Shown here piece after piece: positions 1-8,482 of a stretch of 64,000 nt of DNA. Both the position numbers and the translations under genes were made by a program. Below the pieces are notes generated by a model. It was not told where the DNA came from, searched no databases, and was given only the letters and a program-made list of their open reading frames with translations. The number at the start of each line of letters is the position of its first letter. Within the stretch, counting starts at the first letter, position 1. The DNA comes from Rhodocyclaceae bacterium. GTDB taxonomy: Bacteria; Pseudomonadota; Gammaproteobacteria; Burkholderiales; Rhodocyclaceae. The stretch lies in assembly GCA_023150275.1 (NCBI GenBank), contig JAKLLG010000002.1, positions 76,511 through 140,510 of the forward strand. The letters run 5' to 3'.

Positions 1-40
1 GCTCCACTTCAAGCGGTGTTTCCAGGAATCAGGGAAAGAG

Positions 41-2293
41 ATGAAACAGAACAAGAAGCTGCAGATGCAGCAACTGTCGGTAATAATTCTGGGCGTATTT
101 TCTGCGCCAGCCTTTGCGCAAGGCGTTGCCACCGAGCGAGAACTATCAGAAATCAGGATTGAAAACAGTCGGCCGACTGTCGTGTCCGGCAGCCCTGCGC
201 CGCAGGCCGAGGTAACCGGCGAGCAGGTTCGCGAGTTCAATGCGGTAAACGTCGAGGATTCGGTGAAATATTTGCCGAGTCTGCAGATCCGCAAGCGTTA
301 CATCGGTGATCGCAACGCGATCATCGCTTCGCGAACGGCAGGAACGGTGCAGAGCGCGCGTTCGCTGGTCTATGCCGATGGTCTTCTGCTGTCCAATCTG
401 CTTGGCAACAGCTTCGGGTTTCCGCCGCGCTGGAATGTCGTCGGCACCGAGGAGATCGAGACCATCAATGTGCTCTACGGCCCCTATTCGGCCACCTTGC
501 CGGGCAACTCTGCCGGTGCGACGATCGTCATGACGACGAAGCGGCCGGAGAAACTGGAGGCGCATGCCCGGGCGCAGGTGTTCAGTTCGCATTACAAGCA
601 GTACGGCACGAGCGAAACCTTCGACGGCCATCAGGAACAGGCGAGCGCCGGCGCCCGTTTTGGCGACTGGACGGTCTCCGTATTCGGAAATCACCTCGAC
701 AGTCACGGACATCCGATGAGCTTCGGCACCGCGCGCCGCAATCCGGGGGCCGGCGGCACGGCGGTGAGCGGGTATTACAAGGACAAGGATCCGACAGGTG
801 CGGATCGTGTCATCGTCAGCGCCTACGGCATGGATCACAGTGTTCAGGATGTCGGCAAGATCCGGCTTGCCTATGATTTCAGCCCGGGAACGCGCCTGGC
901 CGTTACCGCTGCCGAGTGGCGCAACGATTCGTCGACCAAGGCGGAAGGCTATCTGAGAAATGGCGCCGGCGCAGCGGTGACAAGTGGCAACATCCTTGTC
1001 GACGGTGTTCGCTACACGCTGACCTCATCGCATTTTGCGCCGGGTTCCAGCGACACGACCAATCGCCTGTACGGCGTGACCTTCGACAGCCAGCTCTCTT
1101 CCGATCTGCGTCTGGAGATGGCGTCGTCGCTGTATCAGACGACAACGGACGTATCACGCGCTGCAGCGAGCGCCACGGCAGCCAACGGAACCGCCACCTT
1201 CGGCGACGGCACCGGCTGGCGCAACGTCGATCTTCGCGCCATCTGGAAGCCGCAGGCGGGGAAAGCCGGCCACACGGTGACCACCGGCTACCACCATGAT
1301 GACTACACCTACACCAGCAAGAAATACAATGCCACCGACTGGCGGGATGAGGACACGAGAACCGCACTGACCGGAAAGAATGCCGGACGAACGGAAACGG
1401 ACGCCCTCTACATTCAGGATGAGTGGCGGTTCGCACAGCGCTGGATGCTGACAGCCGGCCTTCGTCACGAACGCTGGCGCGCCTTCGACGGCGCCATCTA
1501 CGCCACCGCGCTGGGCAACAACGATTTTGCCGACCGCAAGGAGAGCGGTACCTCGCCCAAGATCTCACTGGCCTACGATCTGAGCAGCGACTGGCTGCTG
1601 CGCGCCTCGTTCGGCAAGGCCTATCGCTTCCCGACGGTGACCGAGCTGTTCCAGACCGAAACCCAGGGCGCGACAACGCGTATCAGCGACCCCAATCTCA
1701 AGCCGGAGCGGATTCTTTCGTCGGAGCTAGCGGCCGAAGGCGCAGCGCTCGGCGGCTCCATGCGGGTTTCGGTGTTCCAGGAAAACATTCGCGATGCGCT
1801 CTACAGCTTCACCGATTACAACAACACGTCGCGTGCCCAGAACGTCGACAAGGTGCGCGCCCGCGGCGTCGAACTTGCCTATCAGGCGCAAAGTGTTGTC
1901 CGCGGTCTCGACCTTGGGGGTAGTGTCACCTATGTGCATTCCCGGGTTCTGGAGAACCACCTGAATCCGTCTTCCGAAGGCAAGCACATGGTCCGCCTTC
2001 CCGACTGGCGCGCCACGCTGTTCGGCAGTTATCACTTCGACGACCGGTGGACGGGATTCGTCGGTATCAAGTACAGCGGTACGCAGTACAACAACCCCGA
2101 CAACTCGGATACCTCGCCCGACACCTACGGCGGTAACAGCAAATTCCTCACCGTCGATGCGAAGCTCAGCTACCGCATCGCCAAGCAGATTGCAGCCGCG
2201 ATAGGCGTCGACAACCTGACCAACGACAAGTACTACGCCTTCCATCCCTATCCGCAGCGTACCTACCACGCCGAGGTGCGCTTTGATTACTGA
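41..2293 (+). CDS. TonB-dependent outer-membrane receptor
   Basis: A 750-aa outer-membrane receptor that would import a scarce ligand using TonB energy. Residues 1-26 form a signal peptide (basic MKQNKK start, hydrophobic core, cleavage after AFA). A plug domain follows (about 45-160, containing LYGPYSATLPGNSAG), then a long beta-barrel rich in alternating aromatic strands that ends in an aromatic residue (VRFDY), as barrel proteins usually do. A purine-rich ribosome site (GGGAAAGAG) lies just before the ATG. The stop overlaps the start of the secreted protein downstream, so the two are probably co-translated. The ligand cannot be read from the sequence. The Cys/His-rich partner and the nearby denitrification genes make a metal such as copper possible, but that is inference. 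Family call is sure; substrate unknown. Confidence 0.93.
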   Translation: MKQNKKLQMQQLSVIILGVFSAPAFAQGVATERELSEIRIENSRPTVVSGSPAPQAEVTGEQVREFNAVNVEDSVKYLPSLQIRKRYIGDRNAIIASRTAGTVQSARSLVYADGLLLSNLLGNSFGFPPRWNVVGTEEIETINVLYGPYSATLPGNSAGATIVMTTKRPEKLEAHARAQVFSSHYKQYGTSETFDGHQEQASAGARFGDWTVSVFGNHLDSHGHPMSFGTARRNPGAGGTAVSGYYKDKDPTGADRVIVSAYGMDHSVQDVGKIRLAYDFSPGTRLAVTAAEWRNDSSTKAEGYLRNGAGAAVTSGNILVDGVRYTLTSSHFAPGSSDTTNRLYGVTFDSQLSSDLRLEMASSLYQTTTDVSRAAASATAANGTATFGDGTGWRNVDLRAIWKPQAGKAGHTVTTGYHHDDYTYTSKKYNATDWRDEDTRTALTGKNAGRTETDALYIQDEWRFAQRWMLTAGLRHERWRAFDGAIYATALGNNDFADRKESGTSPKISLAYDLSSDWLLRASFGKAYRFPTVTELFQTETQGATTRISDPNLKPERILSSELAAEGAALGGSMRVSVFQENIRDALYSFTDYNNTSRAQNVDKVRARGVELAYQAQSVVRGLDLGGSVTYVHSRVLENHLNPSSEGKHMVRLPDWRATLFGSYHFDDRWTGFVGIKYSGTQYNNPDNSDTSPDTYGGNSKFLTVDAKLSYRIAKQIAAAIGVDNLTNDKYYAFHPYPQRTYHAEVRFDY

Positions 2294-3488
2294 TTTCGTT
2301 CGTCGCTCTGCGGGGGTATTCCTTCTTGCTGCGGCAATGTCGGGTTATGCCGCCCAAGAGCACATGATGGAAAAGCCCGCCGCCAGCAAGGCAAAGGTGG
2401 CTCGTCCGGAACTGGGCTCGTCGGCCGCGTTTGCACCCGACGGAGCGCTGTTCGCAGTGTTCAGGGACGGCGAACACGTGAAGCTTGTGCGCAGTGCTGA
2501 TGATGGGCGCAATTGGACGTCTCCGGTCCTCGTCAACATGCTTCCCGAGCCGGTGTCTGCTGATGGCGAGAATCGCCCCAAGATCGCTTTTGCGAAGGAC
2601 GGTGCACTTCTTGTTTCCTGGACGATGCCGCTCGGAAAGCCATTTTCCGGTGCGATTCGCCTCGCCCGTTCTGATGATGGCGCAACATTCTCGGCGCCAA
2701 TAACCGTGCACCGAGACGCTTCCCCAATCACACACCGCTTCGAGTCCATGAACGTTGCTGGGGATGGGCGTGTGGTTCTGGCATGGATCGACAAGCGCGA
2801 CCTCGAAGCGCATAAGGGCGACAAGAAATCCTATCGAGGCGCTGCGATCTACGCGGCAACGTCGCGAGACGGTGGTCGCAGCTTCGATCCGGAAGTGAAG
2901 GTGGCTGACCACTCGTGTGAGTGCTGCCGCATCACGACCGCGAACGATCAGGATGGATCTACATTGTTCATGTGGCGTCATGTATTCGAGCCAAACGAGC
3001 GCGATCACGCACTCACCCGGATTGGCAAGGATGGCAGGCCGGAGGAGATGCTGCGCGCTACCTTCGATCGCTGGAAAGTCGATGGCTGTCCGCACCACGG
3101 CCCCTCGCTCGCAGTAGATGCGCGGGGGGTTCGCCACGCCGTCTGGTTCAATCTGGTGCAGGGCGAAGGCCGTGTTTTCTACGGACACTTGCCGCGCCGG
3201 GCGGGCGAGTTGGTTAGTGCCCAGCGCCCGGTTGGGCAGCCGGGTGCGGCCCATGCCGATCTATCGGTGGCAGGGCGTCAGGTGGCGATTGTCTGGAAGT
3301 TCTTCGATGGCGAGAAAACACATCTGAAGGGCGAGATCTCCGAGGATGGCGGCGAAAGCTTCCGCGCTATCGACATCGCGCAGAGCGAAGGCGCCAACGA
3401 CCAACCGCGCACTCTGACGAAGGGTGGGCGTCTTTTCGTCTTCTGGCGTAGCGAACCGGAGGGTATGAGGGTCTTTCCCTTGAACTGA
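2283..3488 (+). CDS. Secreted BNR-repeat (sialidase-fold) protein
   Basis: A 401-aa predicted periplasmic beta-propeller protein. Repeated S-x-D-x-G-x-x-[WF] (Asp-box/BNR) motifs are visible, e.g. SADDGRNW, SDDGATF, SRDGGRSF and SEDGGESF, as in the sialidase fold. The start is a TTG 11 nt inside the receptor gene. It is the only start giving a clean signal peptide (basic ITDFVRR, then a hydrophobic stretch ending GYAA). Asp-boxes are structural, and no sialidase Arg triad is evident, so enzymatic sialidase activity should not be assumed. It is unusual in carrying a CECC cluster and a CPHHGP motif, which look like metal ligands. Overlap with the TonB receptor suggests a shared uptake or binding role. 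Confidence 0.8.
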   Translation: MITDFVRRSAGVFLLAAAMSGYAAQEHMMEKPAASKAKVARPELGSSAAFAPDGALFAVFRDGEHVKLVRSADDGRNWTSPVLVNMLPEPVSADGENRPKIAFAKDGALLVSWTMPLGKPFSGAIRLARSDDGATFSAPITVHRDASPITHRFESMNVAGDGRVVLAWIDKRDLEAHKGDKKSYRGAAIYAATSRDGGRSFDPEVKVADHSCECCRITTANDQDGSTLFMWRHVFEPNERDHALTRIGKDGRPEEMLRATFDRWKVDGCPHHGPSLAVDARGVRHAVWFNLVQGEGRVFYGHLPRRAGELVSAQRPVGQPGAAHADLSVAGRQVAIVWKFFDGEKTHLKGEISEDGGESFRAIDIAQSEGANDQPRTLTKGGRLFVFWRSEPEGMRVFPLN

Positions 3489-3671
3489 GGGCTTCTGAAC
3501 CCAGTCAAGAGAGCTCTGAAGGCCTCAATGGGCCTGCGGTGGTCGGGCCTCCCTTTGTTTCGCAGCGCGAATTTTGCCTGTTACCGCGCCATCTCCATCT
3601 CCATCGAGCCTGGGCGCTCGCTACAGTTTCCCTTTACGCGGCGTCGAGCTTGGAAGCAGCCATCATCTCCG

Positions 3672-4202
3672 TCAGCCCTGCGCGTCGAAACGGAACGGCG
3701 CCGCGATGACGCTGCTGCCGGTATCGATCATCACCGTCGCCTGCCAGGGCATGCTGCCGGTGACGCAGACAGGCAGGTTGGCCTGACCCGAGAAGCGCCC
3801 GTCACTGCCGCGTACGAGTTGCGGCCGGTTGTACCCCATCTGCATGTCCACGCCCGCGAAATCGACTTCGACCTTGTTCGCCGCGCTGCCGCGCACTGTT
3901 ACGGATACCTGCAGGGGTTTGAGGGCAGGGATGGGGCGTGGCGAAATTTCCACTTCCGCACTGCCGCCCGTGGGCAGTTCGATGGTGCAGGAGCCCTTGC
4001 CGAGGTCGCACGACGACAGGGGGAGCGCAATGTCAGTGCGCGGCACCAGCAAGGGGGCGCCGTAGTAGGCAAGCGCGCCAAGAATGGCGACGGCCACCAG
4101 TATCGCTGCATCGAGCGCCAGCTTGCGGCGCGGATGCGTGGCAATTGGCGCCGTACTCTCGCCGGTGCGGGGTGCCATGTCTGTTGTGTCAGGGGTGTTC
4201 AT
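3672..4202 (-). CDS. Membrane-anchored periplasmic protein, FixH-like shape
   Basis: A 176-aa protein of unknown function. It has one N-terminal membrane helix (about residues 28-50, ILVAVAILGALAYYGAPLLV), then a periplasmic beta-rich domain with three Cys (SSCDLGKGSC and a later PVC) and a Met-rich GVDMQMG stretch. This shape resembles FixH/YtkA-like proteins, but I cannot establish homology by eye. I chose the ATG at 4202 (MNTPDTTD); an in-frame ATG at 4244 would add 14 residues but runs through a 16-bp tandem repeat. It is divergent from the cytochrome c gene and convergent with the BNR gene. The 183-nt gap to the BNR gene shows no clear terminator. Confidence 0.6.
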   Translation of the reverse strand: MNTPDTTDMAPRTGESTAPIATHPRRKLALDAAILVAVAILGALAYYGAPLLVPRTDIALPLSSCDLGKGSCTIELPTGGSAEVEISPRPIPALKPLQVSVTVRGSAANKVEVDFAGVDMQMGYNRPQLVRGSDGRFSGQANLPVCVTGSMPWQATVMIDTGSSVIAAPFRFDAQG

Positions 4203-4214
4203 CAGTGGGGAGGC

Positions 4215-4246
4215 AAGGCGGCGGACAATTAAGGCGGCGGACAATT
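4215..4246. repeat. Two perfect tandem copies of a 16-bp unit
   Basis: AAGGCGGCGGACAATT occurs twice back to back (4215-4230 and 4231-4246), in the divergent intergenic region just upstream of the minus-strand protein. It looks like a recent slippage duplication. Confidence 0.95.
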
Positions 4247-4295
4247 CCGCGGGTAGCTTACCGGGTCATTCTGCCGTCGCGAGGCCTCGCGGTGA

Positions 4296-4309
4296 TTGAC
4301 CTGCGTCAA
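4296..4309. promoter_or_regulatory. FNR/DNR-type box 1
   Basis: TTGAC-CTGC-GTCAA is a perfect inverted repeat matching the FNR-family pattern TTGAY-N4-RTCAA. It lies between the divergent membrane protein and the cytochrome c that starts the nir cluster. A Crp/Fnr regulator encoded at 58651-59349 carries an E-x-x-S-R recognition helix suited to this half-site. Confidence 0.7.
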
Positions 4310-4338
4310 AGTCGCCGATCCCGGGGCGTTGAACATCC

Positions 4339-4352
4339 TTGACCTGACGCAA
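4339..4352 (+). promoter_or_regulatory. FNR/DNR-type box 2 with downstream -10
   Basis: TTGAC-CTGA-CGCAA is an imperfect FNR-type site. Its centre (4345.5) lies about 41.5 bp before a start expected near 4387 if TACGCT (4375-4380) is the -10 element. That is the usual class II activator spacing for nir promoters. The right half-site is weak. Confidence 0.45.
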
Positions 4353-4429
4353 GGCGCTTGTCGCGCGATCTGCCTACGCTTGCTGCAATTCCCGCAGCGG
4401 AGATTGACGCTACCGTGCCCAGAATCCAG

Positions 4430-4756
4430 ATGAACCCTGCTTTGCTTGGCCTTGTCCTGCTGGTCAGCACAGCGAATGCAGCTGCCGCGTCGGCCACGCC
4501 ACCGCCGCCCGGTGCCCGGCTGTACAGCGAAAAGACCTGCAATGCCTGCCATGGCCCGGAAGGGCGCAAGCCGCAGATGCCGATGTACCCGAAACTGGCT
4601 GGGCAGAATGCTGCCTACCTGGAACAGCAGATGCGCGACATCAAGAGCGGTACGCGCAGCAACGGGCATTCCGCGGCGATGAAGGGTGTCATGCATGCCG
4701 TCAGCGACGCCGAAATCCGCGTGCTGGCCGAATATCTCGCGCAGCTCAAGCCGTGA
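4430..4756 (+). CDS. Small periplasmic class I c-type cytochrome (NirC-like position)
   Basis: A 108-aa preprotein. A signal peptide (MNPALLGLVLLVSTANA) precedes one heme c site, CNACH, with the motif CHGPEGR after it. A C-terminal Met (MKGVMHAVSD) is a likely axial ligand, and the closing helix (IRVLAEYLAQL) is typical of cytochrome c553-type domains. I chose the ATG at 4430 because it gives the signal peptide directly; a GTG at 4415 is possible. It sits immediately upstream of nirF, the place where denitrifiers carry nirC (cytochrome c55x), which takes part in heme d1 maturation or electron transfer. The family is sure; the NirC identity is inferred from context. Confidence 0.75.
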   Translation: MNPALLGLVLLVSTANAAAASATPPPPGARLYSEKTCNACHGPEGRKPQMPMYPKLAGQNAAYLEQQMRDIKSGTRSNGHSAAMKGVMHAVSDAEIRVLAEYLAQLKP

Positions 4757-4806
4757 AGCGTGGGGCGGCGGCATGGCGGAGCAGGCATTCGCTGTTTGAC
4801 GTAGAC

Positions 4807-4820
4807 TTGACCTAGGCCAA
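4807..4820 (+). promoter_or_regulatory. FNR/DNR-like box upstream of nirF
   Basis: TTGAC-CTAG-GCCAA matches the FNR pattern with one mismatch in the right half. It lies in the 202-nt gap between the cytochrome c gene and nirF, which otherwise shows no coding sequence. It may give nirF its own anaerobic or NO-responsive promoter. Confidence 0.4.
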
Positions 4821-4958
4821 ATCCGGCAACGTGCGCGCGCGGCATCCTACGCACCTTGGGCACACGCAAGCGTGTGCAATTGCGATTGCTCGCGGGCACG
4901 CGCCACGCCGGACGCCGGCAAGTTTTTCACAACCCTCAATTTCGTTGTCGAATCCATC

Positions 4959-6140
4959 ATGATGATCATGCGCCGTATCCTCGCCATCGCCACCATCGTC
5001 CTGCTCACGGGCTGCGCCAGCCAGCAACTCAAAGGCACCGTCGATCTCGGCCTCGTCATCGAACGCGCCAGCGGCCATGTGACGCTGGTCAATACCACCA
5101 CGCGCCAGGCATACGACCGCATCGAAGGGCTTGGCGACTTGTCGCATGCTTCCGCCGTCTATTCGCGTGACGGCCGCTACGCATTCATCTTCGGTCGCGA
5201 TGGCGGGCTGACCAAGATCGACCTGTTGCAGGGGCGCATCGTCAAGCGCGTGATCCAGGCCGGCAATGCGATCGGCGGCTCGATCTCGCAGGATGGCCGT
5301 ATCGTCGTTGCGCAGAACTACACGCCGGGCGGTATCAAGGCCTTCGACGCCGAAACGCTGGAACTGCTCTCCGAAGTGCCGGCCGAGTATGCGCCGGGCA
5401 AGTTCTCCAAGGTTGTCGGTCTCGCCGATGCGCAGGGCAACAAGTTCGCCTACGCGCTGTTCGATGGCGGCGAGATCTGGGTCACCGACTTCTCGAACCC
5501 GCGGCAACCGAAGACGCAGCGCTTCCCCGCCGGCAATCAGCCCTACGATGGCCTCGTGACGCCGGACGGCCGCTATTTCATGGCCGGCCTCTACGGCGAG
5601 GATGGCGTTGCCTTGCTTGATCTGTGGCAACCGGAAAAAGGCTCGAAGAAGATTCTCGAAAACTACGGTCGCGGGCAGGAGAAGCTGCCGGTATTCAAGA
5701 TGCCGCACCTGCGCGGCTGGTCGATGGCGCAGGGCAAGGCCTATCTGCCGGCGATCGGTCGTCACGAAGTGCTGGTCGTCGATGGCGCGGAGGGTGGAAA
5801 CTGGAAGGAAGTCGGCCGTATCCCGGTCAAGGGGCAACCGGTGTTCGTGATGGCGCGGCCGGATGGACGGCAGGTGTGGGTGAATTTCGCCTTCCCCGAC
5901 TACTCCGAAATCCAGGTCATCGATACCCTCAGCGGCAAGGTGGTGAAGACGCTCGCGCCTGGCAAGGCCGTGCTGCACATGGAGTTCACCCCGCGTGGTG
6001 AGCAGGTCTGGGTCTCGGCGCGAGACGACAACAAGGTCGTGATCTACGACACCGCCAGTTTCGAGAAGCTCGGCGAGGTGCCGGCGCAGGCACCGTCCGG
6101 CATTTTCTTTGCGAGCCGCGCGGCGCGCATCGGTTTCTGA
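4959..6140 (+). CDS. nirF: Heme d1 biosynthesis protein NirF
   Basis: A 393-aa lipoprotein of the NirF/NirS propeller family, acting in the periplasm late in heme d1 assembly for cytochrome cd1 nitrite reductase. The N-terminus has a lipobox (LLTGC, Cys19 from the chosen ATG) after MMIMRRILAIATIV. The rest is a repeated propeller pattern (YSRDGRYAF, SQDGRIVV, TPDGRYF, RPDGRQVWV) ending in the family's KVVIYDTASFEKLGE stretch. It lacks the N-terminal heme c domain of NirS. Longer in-frame starts would put about 30 residues before the signal sequence, so the ATG at 4959 (or 4962/4968) is preferred. It is followed 26 nt later by nirDL. Confidence 0.9.
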   Translation: MMIMRRILAIATIVLLTGCASQQLKGTVDLGLVIERASGHVTLVNTTTRQAYDRIEGLGDLSHASAVYSRDGRYAFIFGRDGGLTKIDLLQGRIVKRVIQAGNAIGGSISQDGRIVVAQNYTPGGIKAFDAETLELLSEVPAEYAPGKFSKVVGLADAQGNKFAYALFDGGEIWVTDFSNPRQPKTQRFPAGNQPYDGLVTPDGRYFMAGLYGEDGVALLDLWQPEKGSKKILENYGRGQEKLPVFKMPHLRGWSMAQGKAYLPAIGRHEVLVVDGAEGGNWKEVGRIPVKGQPVFVMARPDGRQVWVNFAFPDYSEIQVIDTLSGKVVKTLAPGKAVLHMEFTPRGEQVWVSARDDNKVVIYDTASFEKLGEVPAQAPSGIFFASRAARIGF

Positions 6141-6166
6141 TCGCACATCCGCGCGATTATTCCGCC

Positions 6167-7135
6167 ATGGCCGATACCCTCGAGTTTCAGTTGCTGAACG
6201 ATTTCCAGCGCGATTTCCCGCTCTGTCCGGCGCCGTTCGCCGAAGTCGCGTCGCGTCTCGGCGTCGCCGAAGGCGTTGTCATCCGCGAGCTGGAGCACCT
6301 GCGCCGCGAGGGCAAGATTTCCCGCGTCGGGCCGGTCTTTGCGCCCAAGCGCATTGGCGCCTCGACGCTCGCCGCGATGGCGGTGCCGCCAGAAAAGCTG
6401 GAAGTCGTCGCGCAGACGGTGAACCGCTTTCCCGAGGTGAATCACAACTACGAGCGCGAGCACCGCTACAACCTGTGGTTCGTCGTTACCGCGGGTTCCG
6501 AAGGTCGCTTGCAGGCGGCGCTCGGCGCCATCGAGCAGGCGGCCGGATATCCGATCCTGCGCCTGCCGCTGGTGCAGGAATTCCATATCGATCTCGGTTT
6601 CTGCCTGAATGGCGGCGAGAAGCGGCCGGCGCCGGTGGCGCGCGCCTTCACGCCGCCGCGCCCGCTTGAGGAACTGGAACGCCGTCTGGTAATGGCCCTG
6701 CAGGAAGGCTTGCCCTTCTTCATCCGGCCCTTCCAGGTGCTGGCGCAGCGTGTCGGCTGCGAGGAGATCGAGGTGCTCGAACGCATCCGTCGCTGGTGCG
6801 ATGAGGGCATCATCAAGCGTTTTGGCGTCGTCGTCCGTCACCACGAACTCGGCTACCGGGCGAACGCGATGCTGGTGCACGATATTCCCGATGAAGAGGT
6901 TGAGCGCGTCGGCAATGCGCTGGCGCAGGCCGAGGGCGTCACCCTCTGCTATCGCCGCCCGCGCGTGCTGCCGGACTGGCCCTACAACCTGTTCTGCATG
7001 ATTCACGGTCAGGCGCGCGAGGAGGTCGAGGCGCGCATCGTTTCCCTGCGCCGCGAGATCGGCCTTGAGGCCTGCCCGCACGAAGTGCTCTTCTCGCGCA
7101 CACGCTTCAAGCAGACCGGAGCGCGCTATGCGTGA
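6167..7135 (+). CDS. nirDL: Siroheme decarboxylase subunits D and L, fused
   Basis: A 322-aa two-domain protein. The N-terminal half (about 1-155) is NirD-like and the C-terminal half (about 165-322) is NirL-like. Each has an AsnC/Lrp-type winged helix followed by a ligand-binding ferredoxin-like fold. In the family, these proteins decarboxylate 12,18-didecarboxysiroheme precursors on the way to heme d1. Family signatures are the NHNYEREHRYNLWFV stretch of the first half and CYRRPRVLPDWPYNLF of the second. Many denitrifiers have separate nirD and nirL; a natural fusion is also known. The stop overlaps the nirG start by 8 nt. Confidence 0.88.
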   Translation: MADTLEFQLLNDFQRDFPLCPAPFAEVASRLGVAEGVVIRELEHLRREGKISRVGPVFAPKRIGASTLAAMAVPPEKLEVVAQTVNRFPEVNHNYEREHRYNLWFVVTAGSEGRLQAALGAIEQAAGYPILRLPLVQEFHIDLGFCLNGGEKRPAPVARAFTPPRPLEELERRLVMALQEGLPFFIRPFQVLAQRVGCEEIEVLERIRRWCDEGIIKRFGVVVRHHELGYRANAMLVHDIPDEEVERVGNALAQAEGVTLCYRRPRVLPDWPYNLFCMIHGQAREEVEARIVSLRREIGLEACPHEVLFSRTRFKQTGARYA

Positions 7136-7661
7136 GACCGGTGCCGCGATGGCGGATGCAGCAATCGCAGTGCTTGACGCGATCGATCGTCGCATCATCG
7201 ATGCCCTGCAGGGCGATTTCCCGATCTGCGATCGTCCTTATGCCGCCGCGGCGGAGAAGCTCGGGATCGGCGAGGATGAACTGCTCGCGCGCCTGCAGTC
7301 GCTGCTCGAACGCAAGGTGCTGACGCGCTTCGGCCCGATGTTCCAGATCGAGCGCATGGGCGGGGCCTTCGTGCTTGCCGCGATGGCGGTGCCGGAGGCC
7401 GACTGGGCACGGGTGAACGCTGCCGTGAATGCCTTCCCCGAGGTGGCGCACAACTACCGCCGCGAAAGTGCGCTCCGGCGTGATCTCGCCGCGCCATTAA
7501 ACATGTGGTTCGTGCTCGCCACCGAAACCAAGGCCGGCATTGCCGAGGCGGTGGCGAAGATCGAGGCCGCCACCGGTCTTCCGGTGCATCCCTTTCCGAA
7601 ACTGAAGGAATACTTCGTCGAAATGAAACTTGTGGTCAGAGCGCCGGGAGCGGCCGCATGA
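7128..7661 (+). CDS. nirG: Siroheme decarboxylase subunit NirG
   Basis: A 177-aa AsnC/Lrp-like protein of the NirDLGH siroheme decarboxylase complex in heme d1 synthesis. An N-terminal winged helix (IDRRIIDALQGDFPICDRPY) is followed by the FPEVAHNYRRES ligand-binding stretch. The NirD-like character (NYRRE..LNMWFVLATE) favours NirG over NirH. The ATG at 7128 lies inside nirDL behind a GGAG at 7118, so translation is coupled; an ATG at 7149 is an alternative. Its stop overlaps nirH by ATGA. Confidence 0.85.
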   Translation: MRETGAAMADAAIAVLDAIDRRIIDALQGDFPICDRPYAAAAEKLGIGEDELLARLQSLLERKVLTRFGPMFQIERMGGAFVLAAMAVPEADWARVNAAVNAFPEVAHNYRRESALRRDLAAPLNMWFVLATETKAGIAEAVAKIEAATGLPVHPFPKLKEYFVEMKLVVRAPGAAA

Positions 7662-8140
7662 CAGCGGCGGACGATCTCGATCGCCGCCTGATCCTTGCCA
7701 CGCAGGCTGGCCTGCCGCTGGTGCCGCAGCCCTATCACACTCTTGCCGAACAGCTGGGCTGCACGGCGGAGGAAGTGATGACGCGTCTCTCGGCGATGCT
7801 GGCGCGCGGCACCATCCGCCGCATCGGCGCGGTGCCGAATCACTACGCGATCGGCTACACCGCCAACGGCATGAGCGTCTGGGATGTGCCGGACGAGTGC
7901 ATCGATGAACTTGGCGCACAGGTCGGGGCGCTTGCTTTCGTCACCCATGCCTACCACAGGCCGCGTGCCTTGCCCGACTGGCCGTACAACCTGTTCGCGA
8001 TGGTGCATGGCGCCTCGCGCGAGGAAGTGCTTGCCAAGGTGGACGAAATCCGGGGGGGGCTCGGCGCCGCGTGCCGTTGTCACGACGTACTTTTTTCGAC
8101 CGAAATCCTCAAGAAAACCGGCCTGCGCATCGCCGGCTGA
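7658..8140 (+). CDS. nirH: Siroheme decarboxylase subunit NirH
   Basis: A 160-aa AsnC/Lrp-like protein, last of the siroheme decarboxylase set. It has the winged helix (DLDRRLILATQAGLPLV), the IRRIGAVPNHYAIGYTANGM stretch and the YHRPRALPDWPYNLF signature shared with NirL. The start overlaps the nirG stop by 4 nt (ATGA), a clear sign of translational coupling. nirJ, nirE and nirN, which often follow in other denitrifiers, do not follow here. Confidence 0.88.
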   Translation: MTAADDLDRRLILATQAGLPLVPQPYHTLAEQLGCTAEEVMTRLSAMLARGTIRRIGAVPNHYAIGYTANGMSVWDVPDECIDELGAQVGALAFVTHAYHRPRALPDWPYNLFAMVHGASREEVLAKVDEIRGGLGAACRCHDVLFSTEILKKTGLRIAG

Positions 8141-8158
8141 ACGCAGACATTCATCACG

Positions 8159-8482
8159 ATGGAAAAAGGCATCATCCGCTTCGTCGCGCTGCTTTGCGCA
8201 ATCGGCAGCCTCGGCCTCTCCTGGGCTTTTGGCGTTTTCATCACCATCCCGGCGCGGGAAGGAAGGCTGCTCGCGATGACTGGCGTCGAACTGCAGATCA
8301 TCGGCATTTCGCTGGCGGCCTGTTTGCTCGTGGCCTGGGGGTCGCTGCATCTGCTGTCACTGGCCGATCGGGTCGAGCACCCGGCGGCCTTCCGGGGCGT
8401 GCGCATCGGCTATGGGGTTGCCCTGATCGCAGCCGCCATGTCGGGCGTTGCCTGGTCGATGGCGCGCGTGGTCAGCCTCTGA
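8159..8482 (+). CDS. Small polytopic membrane protein, unknown
   Basis: A 107-aa protein with three or four hydrophobic segments (about 7-30, 43-66 and 80-105) and almost no soluble part. It starts 18 nt after nirH on the same strand, so it is probably co-transcribed with the heme d1 genes. I do not recognise the family. The position suggests a role linked to the denitrification operon, perhaps membrane tethering or transport, but nothing in the sequence shows it. Confidence 0.65.
   Translation: MEKGIIRFVALLCAIGSLGLSWAFGVFITIPAREGRLLAMTGVELQIIGISLAACLLVAWGSLHLLSLADRVEHPAAFRGVRIGYGVALIAAAMSGVAWSMARVVSL

Noticed and set aside
2283..3488. True sialidase
   Set aside because: Asp-box repeats are structural; the Arg triad and catalytic Tyr/Glu arrangement could not be found.
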